Shown: in pieces, positions 1 through 6,628 of the stretch
How positions within the stretch are numbered: the first letter of the stretch is position 1
Layout of the letters: the number at the start of each line of letters is the position of its first letter
NCBI GenBank assembly: GCA_050747825.1
Contig: JBOGJG010000023.1
Coordinates: forward strand, 1-18,550
DNA: 18,550 bases
Direction: 5' to 3'
Source of the DNA: JBOGJG01 sp050747825
GTDB taxonomy: Bacteria; Acidobacteriota; UBA6911; RPQK01; JBOGJG01
Notes under the pieces: model-generated
Databases searched by the model: none
What the model was told of the DNA's origin: nothing
What the model saw: only the letters and a program-made list of their open reading frames with translations
Position numbers and translations under genes: made by a program

Positions 1-586
1 CCCCCAACGCATACACGGCCATCAATAAGATCAACCCGGCAGTGACCAGAGAGATGAAGCCGGCGGCCAGCAGGCTCAAGGCGCAAAGCAGCCAGTCACG
101 CCTGCCCGCCTGCCCGTCTGCGATCCTCATGAAGCTCGAGAGCGCCACAATCCAGAAAGCCAGAAGCGGTACATCCGTCATCAGCGTGTGGCTCAAAACC
201 AAAAAGCTTGGAGCCACTACCAGCAGGCAGGCAGCCGCCAGAGGATGACAGGTGTAGCGACTGGCAAGGTCGTAAAATCCAAAAGCCGCTATCAGCGGAA
301 AGACAATGAAGGCCAAATGGTAAACCCACTCCGCTTCGCTCCCGGTCAGCAGTTTCACAAGGGCCAGGTAGTATGAGGTCAGGGGGAGATGACTGTGACT
401 GGCCGCATCAGGCGCGGCGAAGCCCTCGTGAATGGCCTCGAAATCATAAGGGAAAAAGGGCTTCTGGAGAATGTTGTCGGCGATCTGCAGATAGATGCGA
501 TCGTCTATGTGAAAGGCCTGATTCAGAAAAGGCAGGTAGGTGGCGGCAATGACAAGGATCAGGACGACCCGGGCCCGTCGCGGCAT
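1..586 (-). CDS. GT-C membrane glycosyltransferase (ArnT/PMT-like), 3' part beyond window
   Basis: The frame is open from ATG at 586 to the window edge (195 residues), so only the N-terminal part is visible. It starts MPRRARVVLILVIAATYLPF, a cationic start followed by a membrane helix. An acidic pair (HIDDR, D28-D29) follows in the first periplasmic loop, and further hydrophobic segments lie at about 91-106, 116-134, 139-153 and 167-194. This layout, a first helix, then an Asp-containing loop, then many helices, fits GT39/GT83-type polyprenyl-phosphate-sugar transferases (ArnT/PMT, dolichyl-phosphate-mannose type). Such proteins move a sugar from a lipid carrier onto a lipid or protein outside the inner membrane. 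The gene begins 6 bases after the stop of the radical SAM gene at 593, so it is probably the last visible gene of that operon. A TTG at 589 is an alternative start. The subfamily and acceptor cannot be told from this fragment. Confidence 0.8.
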   Translation of the reverse strand, partial: MPRRARVVLILVIAATYLPFLNQAFHIDDRIYLQIADNILQKPFFPYDFEAIHEGFAAPDAASHSHLPLTSYYLALVKLLTGSEAEWVYHLAFIVFPLIAAFGFYDLASRYTCHPLAAACLLVVAPSFLVLSHTLMTDVPLLAFWIVALSSFMRIADGQAGRRDWLLCALSLLAAGFISLVTAGLILLMAVYALG

Positions 587-592
587 CAATAG

Positions 593-2101
593 CTACTGAG
601 CTCCCCGGGAGACCTGAGAACGATGGAAAGCTTTGATGTACAGCTTCTCCGTCAGGCGGATGACCGGGATCTCGGGCATAAACTCAAAGAATCTCCAGCG
701 CAGGCGCAACTTCAGGTAGCGATAATAGAGCGCATAGATCCCCATTAAAAAGGGCTTAAAACGGTTGTCGCAGAACCTTTCGAAGGCTCGGCGCTCGAAG
801 AACCGGCTCATCACGTTGACCTTGGTAATGAATTTCTTCTGCCTGGGAGAGAGGAAGGGATTGTTGTTCTCGCCGAAGTGAAAGTGGCTCCAGCCTTCCA
901 GAGTGTCCGGGAAATTCATCCCGTAGACCAGGCGCGCCTTGTCATACAGGGTCGTGCCTGGATAGGGCGTGTAAATGGCGACGGGCGCCACTCCTGCATT
1001 GGGATTTCCGCCCAGCAGTTCGAACATGAAATCGACCGTCTCCAGGGTTTCCTGCCGCTCTTCTTTGGGAAATCCAGCCATGAATCCGTACTTCACGTAA
1101 ACGTCAGAGCGCGACAGCAGCTTATTGACGTCTCGCACCTGCTCGAGCGTTGTGCGCTTGAGGATCTCCTTCAGGCGCACCGGAGAGCCCGTCTCGACGC
1201 CGATCCACAACTCCTTAAAGCCGGCTCGATACAGTTTATCGATCATTTCATCCGTCTGGCGATAGAGATAATCGATCCGGCAGGGAACCTGAATCAGCAA
1301 CTCCAGGTTTTCCTGCAAGAGAAGATCGCAAATCTCTTCGACGCGACCGGGATGTCCGAAGAAATAGTCATCCTCGATGAAGATGGCATTCACGTCGAAT
1401 TTGCGGGCTACGTGGACGATATCGGAAACAACTCGTTCGGCGGAATGATATCGGAAGCGGCGCTCGTTGAACTTGAGGTTATAGCAAAACTCGCAATCAA
1501 AGGGACACCCGCGGCTGGTCACAATTTGAAGCTGCGCTTCACTCGTGGAGGGGGCGCGGGTGAAGTAATGCTCCATTTCCAGCAGGTCGTAATTGGGACG
1601 GGGGATCACGTCCAGGTCCTCGATCATCGGACGCTTGACCGCAAAGCGCACTTCCCCGCCTTCTTTGTAACCGATGCCGGCAACGTTGCTCAGGTCTCCT
1701 CCCTGGCGGAGACAGTCAGCCAATTCAATGATTGTGATCTCTCCCTCACCGTCCACCAGAATGTCGCAAAGATCGTCTTTCAGCGTGGAGTCGGGACACA
1801 GGCTCGGATGAACGCCGCCCCAGACGATGGGCAGGCTCGGGTCCACCCGGCGCACAACGCCCGCCGCCCTGAGCCCGCCGCGGATCTGCATGCCCGTCAT
1901 ACTCGAGATTCCCACCATCAGCGGTTTCTCGCGGCGAATACAGGCGGCCACGTCCTCTTCAAAAGTATTGGTGATGCGCTCGTCGAGAATCTCGACTCGG
2001 TAGCCCGCCTGCTCCAGCACCGTGCCCAGATAGAGGCAGGAAAGAGGAAGCCCCACGTTGATTCCAAAGACGTCCATCCCGGTGATCGGGTAAATCAGCA
2101 T
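593..2101 (-). CDS. B12-binding-domain radical SAM protein (second of two)
   Basis: 502 residues from ATG 2101. Residues 1 to about 140 form a Rossmann-like cobalamin-binding-type domain (MLIYPITGMDVFG start, VWGGVHPS at about 93-100). A radical SAM domain follows with CX3CX2C at C199, C203 and C206 (SRGCPFDCEFCYN), which ligates the 4Fe-4S cluster that cleaves S-adenosylmethionine. The C-terminal ~80 residues are basic and aromatic. I see no DxHxxG cobalamin ligand motif, which is common in this family. The frame stays open upstream to 2221, but that part reads through a heptamer array and is probably untranslated. An AGG lies 7 bases before ATG 2101; GTG 2104 is an equal alternative. The gene is followed 6 bases later by the glycosyltransferase and preceded by a 160-base spacer. 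Family members carry out methylation, ring contraction or C-C bond chemistry; the substrate here is unknown. Confidence 0.88.
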   Translation of the reverse strand: MLIYPITGMDVFGINVGLPLSCLYLGTVLEQAGYRVEILDERITNTFEEDVAACIRREKPLMVGISSMTGMQIRGGLRAAGVVRRVDPSLPIVWGGVHPSLCPDSTLKDDLCDILVDGEGEITIIELADCLRQGGDLSNVAGIGYKEGGEVRFAVKRPMIEDLDVIPRPNYDLLEMEHYFTRAPSTSEAQLQIVTSRGCPFDCEFCYNLKFNERRFRYHSAERVVSDIVHVARKFDVNAIFIEDDYFFGHPGRVEEICDLLLQENLELLIQVPCRIDYLYRQTDEMIDKLYRAGFKELWIGVETGSPVRLKEILKRTTLEQVRDVNKLLSRSDVYVKYGFMAGFPKEERQETLETVDFMFELLGGNPNAGVAPVAIYTPYPGTTLYDKARLVYGMNFPDTLEGWSHFHFGENNNPFLSPRQKKFITKVNVMSRFFERRAFERFCDNRFKPFLMGIYALYYRYLKLRLRWRFFEFMPEIPVIRLTEKLYIKAFHRSQVSRGAQ

Positions 2102-2145
2102 CACTTTGCCTAGGTCACCTTGCGAGACCCGTTGCCAGGGATAAA

Positions 2146-2170
2146 GGCCTGAGGCCTGAGGCCTGAGGCC
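2146..2170. repeat. Heptanucleotide tandem array A (GGCCTGA)
   Basis: Three perfect copies of the seven-base unit GGCCTGA plus four bases of a fourth. It lies between two radical SAM genes of one operon. It is the reverse complement of array B at 2246-2273, so the two arrays face each other. Confidence 0.93.
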
Positions 2171-2245
2171 CCGGGCGCCCGATTGAGTAATCTGGATTTG
2201 CTTTCGACTCTTTATCTCCATCTTTCAGTACCTCGAGCACCCCCC

Positions 2246-2273
2246 TCAGGTCTCAGGCCTCAAGCCTCAGGCC
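2246..2273. repeat. Heptanucleotide tandem array B (TCAGGCC), inverted relative to A
   Basis: Four seven-base units in a row: TCAGGTC, TCAGGCC, TCAAGCC, TCAGGCC. The unit is the reverse complement of array A. The TGA stop of the upstream SPASM gene (complement of 2267-2269) is part of the last unit, so the array touches coding sequence. Confidence 0.92.
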
Positions 2274-3226
2274 TTTTCTATCAACCACCGCTTGTACAGG
2301 TTTTCCGCGACCATAGTCAATTGTGGAAATTTCTGTTGCACATAAGGCCGGATACGGACCAGCGGCGCCGTCCAGGCGGGGTGATTAATGTAATCACACT
2401 GGCCGCAAAGCCGGAGCTTATCAAAGCTCTTTTCGTACAACCAACGACGCTTTTCCTGAAAGGCCGCCGAGTGCCATACCTCGTGAATGCTGCTCTCCCG
2501 AACGTCACCTACCGCATACTCCGCTTCCGAGTCGAAGCAACACATGGCTACCCGCCCGTCCGCCTGAATAGTGATGTAGTGATAAAGACGCTCACAAAAG
2601 TTGACCTTGTGAGGCGTCCTGCCCTTGTTTTGAAGTTGTCCCGCCCAGTTAAAATAGACAGAAAACCGCACTTGATCCGCCTCTTTCCAGGCCTGGCGGA
2701 GTTGCCTGCGCGTGTCTCTGTTCTCGCCCACCGTAACCATGGCAATCGAGACGGCGGGACTCTTCCTGCCCAATTCGTTGCGCCTGCGGATAAAATGGAG
2801 CACGTTGTTTCGCACCTGGTCGTATTTCAATCCCAGGCGAATCCGCTCGAATGCCTCCTGATTGCCGCCGTCAATGGAGACGATCACGCTGTCCAGCAGA
2901 TCCTCCTGCAAGAAGGTCTCGGTCAGCTCGGAGGAGAGCTTTGACCCGTTAGTGGTGAGGTTCAAATGGGTATCCGGGCATTTTTGACGGATATATCGAA
3001 AATAATCGACTACCCCAGGAATCAACAGAGTTTCGCCATGCAAGAAGGGTAGAATTTTCCGGGCCTGATACCGGGCGCACTCATCCACGATCTTGCGGAA
3101 CAGGTCCATCGACATGATTTCCCGCTTGCGTTTCATGGTGGGAGTCGCACAAATAGTGCAGCGCGCATTACAGACATTGGTCAGTTCGATATAAACCTGG
3201 TCTGGAAAATCAGGGTAGCGATACAT
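2267..3226 (-). CDS. SPASM-type radical SAM protein (second of two)
   Basis: 319 residues from ATG 3226. The radical SAM motif CX3CX2C is near the N-terminus (C19, C23, C26 in NVCNARCTICATPT). The SAM-binding core follows (TTNGSKL at 91-97, SIDGG at 117-121). The C-terminal region has SPASM/twitch-type cysteines C211, C229-C230, C274 and C277, expected to hold one or more auxiliary iron-sulfur clusters. Such enzymes modify peptides, sugars or cofactors. A frame extension to 3286 would overlap the upstream gene by 56 bases; ATG 3226 leaves a 4-base gap after the upstream stop at 3231 and is preferred, though no strong ribosome-binding site is seen. The gene lies between the two B12-type genes. 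Substrate unknown; family assignment is firm. Confidence 0.88.
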   Translation of the reverse strand: MYRYPDFPDQVYIELTNVCNARCTICATPTMKRKREIMSMDLFRKIVDECARYQARKILPFLHGETLLIPGVVDYFRYIRQKCPDTHLNLTTNGSKLSSELTETFLQEDLLDSVIVSIDGGNQEAFERIRLGLKYDQVRNNVLHFIRRRNELGRKSPAVSIAMVTVGENRDTRRQLRQAWKEADQVRFSVYFNWAGQLQNKGRTPHKVNFCERLYHYITIQADGRVAMCCFDSEAEYAVGDVRESSIHEVWHSAAFQEKRRWLYEKSFDKLRLCGQCDYINHPAWTAPLVRIRPYVQQKFPQLTMVAENLYKRWLIEKA

Positions 3227-3230
3227 CGAG

Positions 3231-4649
3231 CTAGCTGACTCGTGAGGCGTCGCCGACCCACGATTCCGGAAAAAAATTACGTTCAATGGCCCTCAGATAC
3301 CTCTTACTGGAGCGAAAACTCATCAGCTTGGGCAGAATCCGGATGAAGCGAAAGCGGGACAGGAAAAACAGGATATAGGCCTTGCGCTGCAAACTTTTCA
3401 GGATCCTAAAGTCGAATTCATCCGTCTTGATTTTGGCCACTTCATGGAGCTGGTCTGTAAGCTCGGCAGGGTCATAGAGTCCCTGGCTTAAGATCTGCCG
3501 GCCCAGCTCGGTGCCGGCGTAAGGAATGACGATGCTGAACAGCGCCTCATCCAGGTCGGTGTCACAGGCAAATCGGATCGTCATATTGATCTCTTCAATC
3601 GTTTCACTGGGAAAACCAATCATGAAAAAGCCCAGCGTATTGATGCCGCATCTTCTGGAAATCTTTACGATGTCCTTGACCATGTGGAGCTTCAGGCGTT
3701 TCTTCGTGAGCCGCTGAATGCGGGGGCTGGCCGATTCGATGGCGATCGCCATGTGATGTGTTCCGGCGGCTGCCAGCTTCTCCAGCAGTTCTTCATCAAG
3801 CCTTTCCAGCCTCACGCCGTTGCCAAACTGAAGAGCCACCTTCATGCCGTCCTCGACGATGAGGTCACAGATCTTCTTGGCCCGTTTCATGTCAAAATTG
3901 AAAATGTCGTCTTCGATCATGAACTCCTGGATGTTGTACTCGTAGTACAACTTTTTCATCTCCGCCAGCACGTGCTCGGGACTTCGAGGCCGAAAGCTCT
4001 TCCCGAACAGGTCGTGGCAGTAGGTGCAGTGCCAGGGACAGCCACGGCTGGTGAAAATTTGAATGGCCCGCTGGTACTTGGGAGTGAACCGGGCCGATTC
4101 GGCGACCGCGTAGCGATCCATGTCCAGAAGGTGATAAGCAGGAAAGGGAATCGAATCCACGTCGTTGATGGGAGGCCGCGGCAGGTTCTTCCTGAGCGCG
4201 CCGGTCGCGTCTTTGTAAACGAGTCCCTGGACCTGGGAAAGATCTTCAGCCGAGCCAAGGGCATCCAGGAGATGTCCGAACGTCTCCTCTCCTTCCCCGA
4301 CGCAGATAAAATCGCAATAGTCGTTGGCGATTACCTCATCGGTGACGATCGTGGGATGCTGGCCTCCAAAGACGACTTTGATGGCGGGGTCATACTCTTT
4401 GACTTTGCGGGCGGCAATCTCGGCTCCCTCAAATTCCGCTGTCATGCAGCCCAGGCCGACCAGGTCCCATTTGCGTTCCTTCAGCTTGGCGTACAGAACG
4501 GGATCAGCGTCGCGCTCCAGGGCCAGATCGAGGACTTCCACGTGATGGCCTTTCTTCTCGGCAATGGGAGCAATATAGACAAGGCCAATGGGAATACCTA
4601 CGATCATGTCCATGAAAGTCGGCTTGCCCCGCATCAGCAGAATATTCAT
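3231..4649 (-). CDS. B12-binding-domain radical SAM protein (first of two)
   Basis: 472 residues. Residues 1 to about 140 form a cobalamin-binding-type Rossmann domain (FGGQHPT at 94-100, CVGEGEE at 116-122). The radical SAM motif CX3CX2C is at C204, C208 and C211 (TSRGCPWHCTYCHDLFG), followed by MIEDDIF, a sequence pattern shared with the paralogue at 593-2101 (FIEDDYF). The C-terminal tail is basic and aromatic. As in the paralogue, no DxHxxG motif is visible. It starts 3 bases after the stop of the upstream SPASM gene (4653) and ends 4 bases before the next SPASM start, which indicates one transcript. The family includes methyltransferases and ring- or C-C-bond-forming enzymes; which reaction occurs here cannot be read from the sequence. 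Confidence 0.9.
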   Translation of the reverse strand: MNILLMRGKPTFMDMIVGIPIGLVYIAPIAEKKGHHVEVLDLALERDADPVLYAKLKERKWDLVGLGCMTAEFEGAEIAARKVKEYDPAIKVVFGGQHPTIVTDEVIANDYCDFICVGEGEETFGHLLDALGSAEDLSQVQGLVYKDATGALRKNLPRPPINDVDSIPFPAYHLLDMDRYAVAESARFTPKYQRAIQIFTSRGCPWHCTYCHDLFGKSFRPRSPEHVLAEMKKLYYEYNIQEFMIEDDIFNFDMKRAKKICDLIVEDGMKVALQFGNGVRLERLDEELLEKLAAAGTHHMAIAIESASPRIQRLTKKRLKLHMVKDIVKISRRCGINTLGFFMIGFPSETIEEINMTIRFACDTDLDEALFSIVIPYAGTELGRQILSQGLYDPAELTDQLHEVAKIKTDEFDFRILKSLQRKAYILFFLSRFRFIRILPKLMSFRSSKRYLRAIERNFFPESWVGDASRVS

Positions 4650-4652
4650 TGC

Positions 4653-5669
4653 TTATCTGTCCCTGAATAACGGAATCTTATAAAATACCGCCATTTTTTC
4701 CATCCTGGGGATCCACTGGCGAACCTTGAACATGTCCACCATAAAGCTACCTAAAATCACCGGCATGCGCGGGTTCGGAGCGTGACAGTTCTGGCAGACA
4801 GGGAAATCACTCAGATCGCCTTTCAGATGAGCTTCCCGCATTTTCTGCATTCTGGGCGAATTCCAGAGGTCGAAGACAGACTGTTCATTGACATTGCCAA
4901 TCGGCTCCGTCTGCCAGGCGTGGCAGCAAGGGAAGAAATCGCCCTTGTAGCTTACCGTCGGGGGTCCCTGCCAGAGCTGATAGCAGGGATGGCGGCGACG
5001 GTCGTGGTTGATTCGCTCCTCGATTGCGATTTCAGGAACTACGATCTCATCTTCTTTAATCCGGATCTCATCGACGCCTTCGACCGACCACATACGATGG
5101 AAATCGCGGACCTGATGACGGTTCTCGGGCAATCTCACCATCTGCATGACCACGAACAGGTCTGACTGCATTTCCTTTTTGATCTCGAGGAAGCGGCTTA
5201 TGTTAGCCCTGACCCTCTCGAACTTCGCTCCCTTGCGGTACTTCTCGTAAACTTCAGGAGTGGTCCCGTCAAAAGCAATAATGAGGTTGTCCAGTCCCGC
5301 CTCAATGAGCCTGCGGCTGCGGTCTTCGTTGAGGATGGTGGCATTGGTGGACACAACCGTGTAGATCCCCGCATCCCGGCAGTAGCGGATCATCTTGAAG
5401 ATGTCCGGGTTCATGAGCGGCTCCCCGCCACCCCAGGGGAAGACCAGTTCGGTCCGCCCTCGAACTTCATCGATGATTTGCTTGAAGAGATCGAAATCAA
5501 AGTCGTCCGGGGTGTACTCCCCGAACTCGCGGGGGCACATGGGACACTTCAGGTTACATTTTCCCGTGTTCTCGACGATGAGGGTGATGGGGAAGGCCTG
5601 GAGGTCGCTTTGCCCTGTCACATAACCGGACACCAACTTCCAGCGGTTCTGAATCTGAGACAGTTTCAC
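4653..5669 (-). CDS. SPASM-type radical SAM protein (first of two)
   Basis: 338 residues from GTG 5669. CX3CX2C lies at C38, C42 and C45 (GKCNLKCPMCPREFG), a glycine-rich FPWGGGEP at 77-84 and STNATIL at 107-113 are typical of the SAM-binding barrel, and FDGTTPEVYEKYRKG at 133-147 is a usual SPASM-family landmark. C-terminal cysteines C229, C248-C249, C292 and C295 suggest an auxiliary cluster. The frame stays open to 5780, but that extension enters the repeat array; GTG 5669 is chosen because GAGAAGGG ends 6 bases upstream. ATG 5699 has no ribosome-binding site. It is the first gene of the minus-strand cluster. Proteins of this type occur in peptide-modification and in polysaccharide loci; the glycosyltransferase downstream favours the latter, weakly. 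Confidence 0.88.
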   Translation of the reverse strand: MKLSQIQNRWKLVSGYVTGQSDLQAFPITLIVENTGKCNLKCPMCPREFGEYTPDDFDFDLFKQIIDEVRGRTELVFPWGGGEPLMNPDIFKMIRYCRDAGIYTVVSTNATILNEDRSRRLIEAGLDNLIIAFDGTTPEVYEKYRKGAKFERVRANISRFLEIKKEMQSDLFVVMQMVRLPENRHQVRDFHRMWSVEGVDEIRIKEDEIVVPEIAIEERINHDRRRHPCYQLWQGPPTVSYKGDFFPCCHAWQTEPIGNVNEQSVFDLWNSPRMQKMREAHLKGDLSDFPVCQNCHAPNPRMPVILGSFMVDMFKVRQWIPRMEKMAVFYKIPLFRDR

Positions 5670-5675
5670 ATCAAT

Positions 5676-5683
5676 CCCTTCTC
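5676..5683 (-). promoter_or_regulatory. Ribosome-binding site deciding GTG start 5669
   Basis: GAGAAGGG on the minus strand, 6 bases before GTG 5669. It supports this start over the longer frame that would run into the tandem repeats. Confidence 0.65.
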
Positions 5684-5730
5684 TCCCCGAAGGCCCCATA
5701 TTAACAGAACGGCCCAGACGTGAAAACAGG

Positions 5731-5959
5731 TGGCGGGTGGCAAGCTCGCTTCGCTCGCGGTGGCGGGTGGCGGGTGGCAAGCTCGCTTCGCTCGCGGTGG
5801 CAGGTGGCGGGTGGCAAGCTCGCTTCGCTCGCGGTGGCGGGTGGCAAGCTCGCTTCGCTCGCGGTGGTGGGTGGCGAGCTCGCTTCGCTCGCGGTGGCGG
5901 CTGGCGGGTGGCGAGCTCGCTTCGCTCGCGGTGGCCGGTGGCGGCTGGCGGGTGGCGGG
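5731..5959. repeat. Composite tandem array C: six 23-mers separated by heptamers
   Basis: The 229 bases are fully accounted for by six copies of a 23-base unit (starts 5738, 5775, 5812, 5842, 5872, 5909) and thirteen heptamers. The 23-mer begins TGGCAAG or TGGCGAG and continues CTCGCTTCGCTCGCGG. The heptamer is TGGCGGG with variants TGGCAGG, TGGTGGG, TGGCGGC and TGGCCGG. Heptamers occur as 1 before, then 2, 2, 1, 1, 2 between, and 4 after the 23-mers, so the period alternates between 30 and 37 bases. The array lies upstream of the radical SAM operon, just before its first gene. All three reading frames are open through it, but only because of the repeat; I treat it as non-coding. Confidence 0.93.
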
Positions 5960-5978
5960 TTGGTATCAGTTGCCAATT

Positions 5979-6047
5979 GTCAGCCGGTCAGCGGTCAGCG
6001 GTCAGGGGTCAGCGGTCAGCCGGTCAGCCCCGGTCAGCCGTCAATTG
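5979..6047. repeat. Heptanucleotide array D (GGTCAGC), flanked by CAATTG
   Basis: Units of GGTCAGC run in tandem at 5986, 5993, 6000 (variant ending G), 6007 and 6014, then at 6022 and 6032 with one to three extra C between units. A partial unit GTCAGCC precedes at 5979. The palindrome CAATTG occurs on each side (5974-5979 and 6042-6047), so the array is bracketed by a short direct repeat. No gene is seen between here and the molybdate permease remnant. Confidence 0.85.
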
Positions 6048-6116
6048 TGTCAACAGCAAATTAAAATGACCGGTTTTTATAGCACATGAAATGTCCGGTC
6101 GGTCTGAGTTGAATGA

Positions 6117-6628
6117 GACGAACCTCCCCATGAGGATCGTCGCCCTGACAGCCCTTTGGGAGGGCTCTTCGAAACTCTGGCAGGCCATCCCCTGCCCTTC
6201 TCTTTTGAGGGACTGGTGTTCGCCTCGGTCCTGTACAGTTTGCCCTTCGCCGTCCAGCCGCTGGCGGCGGGATTCGGAGGCGTCGAGCCGCGGTTGATCG
6301 AAGCTTCCTGGACCCTGGGCGTTTCCCGCCTGGGCACCTTCTTTCGCGTCATCCTGCCTCAGTCTCTGGCAAGCGTCGTCATGAGCCTGGTGCTCAGCTT
6401 CGCCCACACCGTCGGTGAGTTCGGGGTAGTCCTCATGGTGGGAGGAAACATCGAAGGAATCACCCGCACCGTGTCCATCGACGTTTATGACGACGTCCAG
6501 GCGCTCGACTACGCCCAGGCGGGCTCCTTCTGGGATTTTCATTCATCGTGCTGACTCTGGTCTATTCACTCAACCGAAAGGTCTGGGCCACATGGCCATC
6601 GATGGGCAGAAACCCTCGACGCACATGA
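6117..6628 (+). pseudogene. modB: Molybdate ABC transporter permease remnant: 5' truncated, frameshifted
   Basis: From about 6144 the frame reads as the C-terminal two thirds of a ModB permease: PDSPLGGLFETLAGH, then SVLYSLPFAVQP, the EAA-type cytoplasmic loop that docks on the ATPase (EASWTLGVSRLGTFFRVILP), then FAHTVGEFGVVLMVGGNI. The usual N-terminal transmembrane helices are missing: the frame is closed by TGA at 6114-6116 and the bases before 6144 show no permease similarity. Near 6519-6523 the frame is lost; a shift of -1 in the GGG run restores the last helix (LLLGFSFIVLTLVYSLNRKV) and a stop TGA at 6626-6628, which overlaps the modC ATG as ATGA. The simplest reading is one lost G. About 165 codons remain of a family norm near 220-230. 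The frameshift could be a sequencing error; the missing 5' end is harder to explain that way. Confidence 0.8.

Larger units (their letters stand above)
2146..2273 (-). other. Predicted intra-operon stem-loop formed by arrays B and A
   Basis: In the minus-strand transcript array B comes first and array A about 75 bases later. The outer 18 bases of the two pair with only one G-U wobble, and pairing can extend into a further unit with mismatches or slip by whole heptamers. The stem sits directly after the stop of the SPASM gene and about 45 bases before the start of the next gene. No U-run follows, so it looks more like an RNA-stability, processing or attenuation element than a classic terminator. 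Function is inferred from sequence only. Confidence 0.6.

Noticed and set aside
878..2113. Long plus-strand open frame of 411 residues opposite the B12-type radical SAM gene
   Set aside because: It has no recognisable domain, lies fully on the antisense strand of a gene with clear motifs, and is explained by the GC-rich codon use of that gene. The same holds for plus-strand frames at 3684-4670, 9157-10200 and 12114-13193.
5731..5959. CRISPR array
   Set aside because: The parts between the 23-mers are copies of one heptamer, not unique spacers, and no cas genes are near.
5701..5976. Minus-strand repetitive protein with RERSELATRH repeats
   Set aside because: It is a translation of array C; all frames are open there and the period of 30 or 37 would change the reading frame between blocks, so real coding is unlikely.
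6068..6099. Inverted repeat GACCGG / CCGGTC with a 20-base loop before the modB remnant
   Set aside because: Only six base pairs with a long loop and no U-run; too weak to call a terminator or operator.
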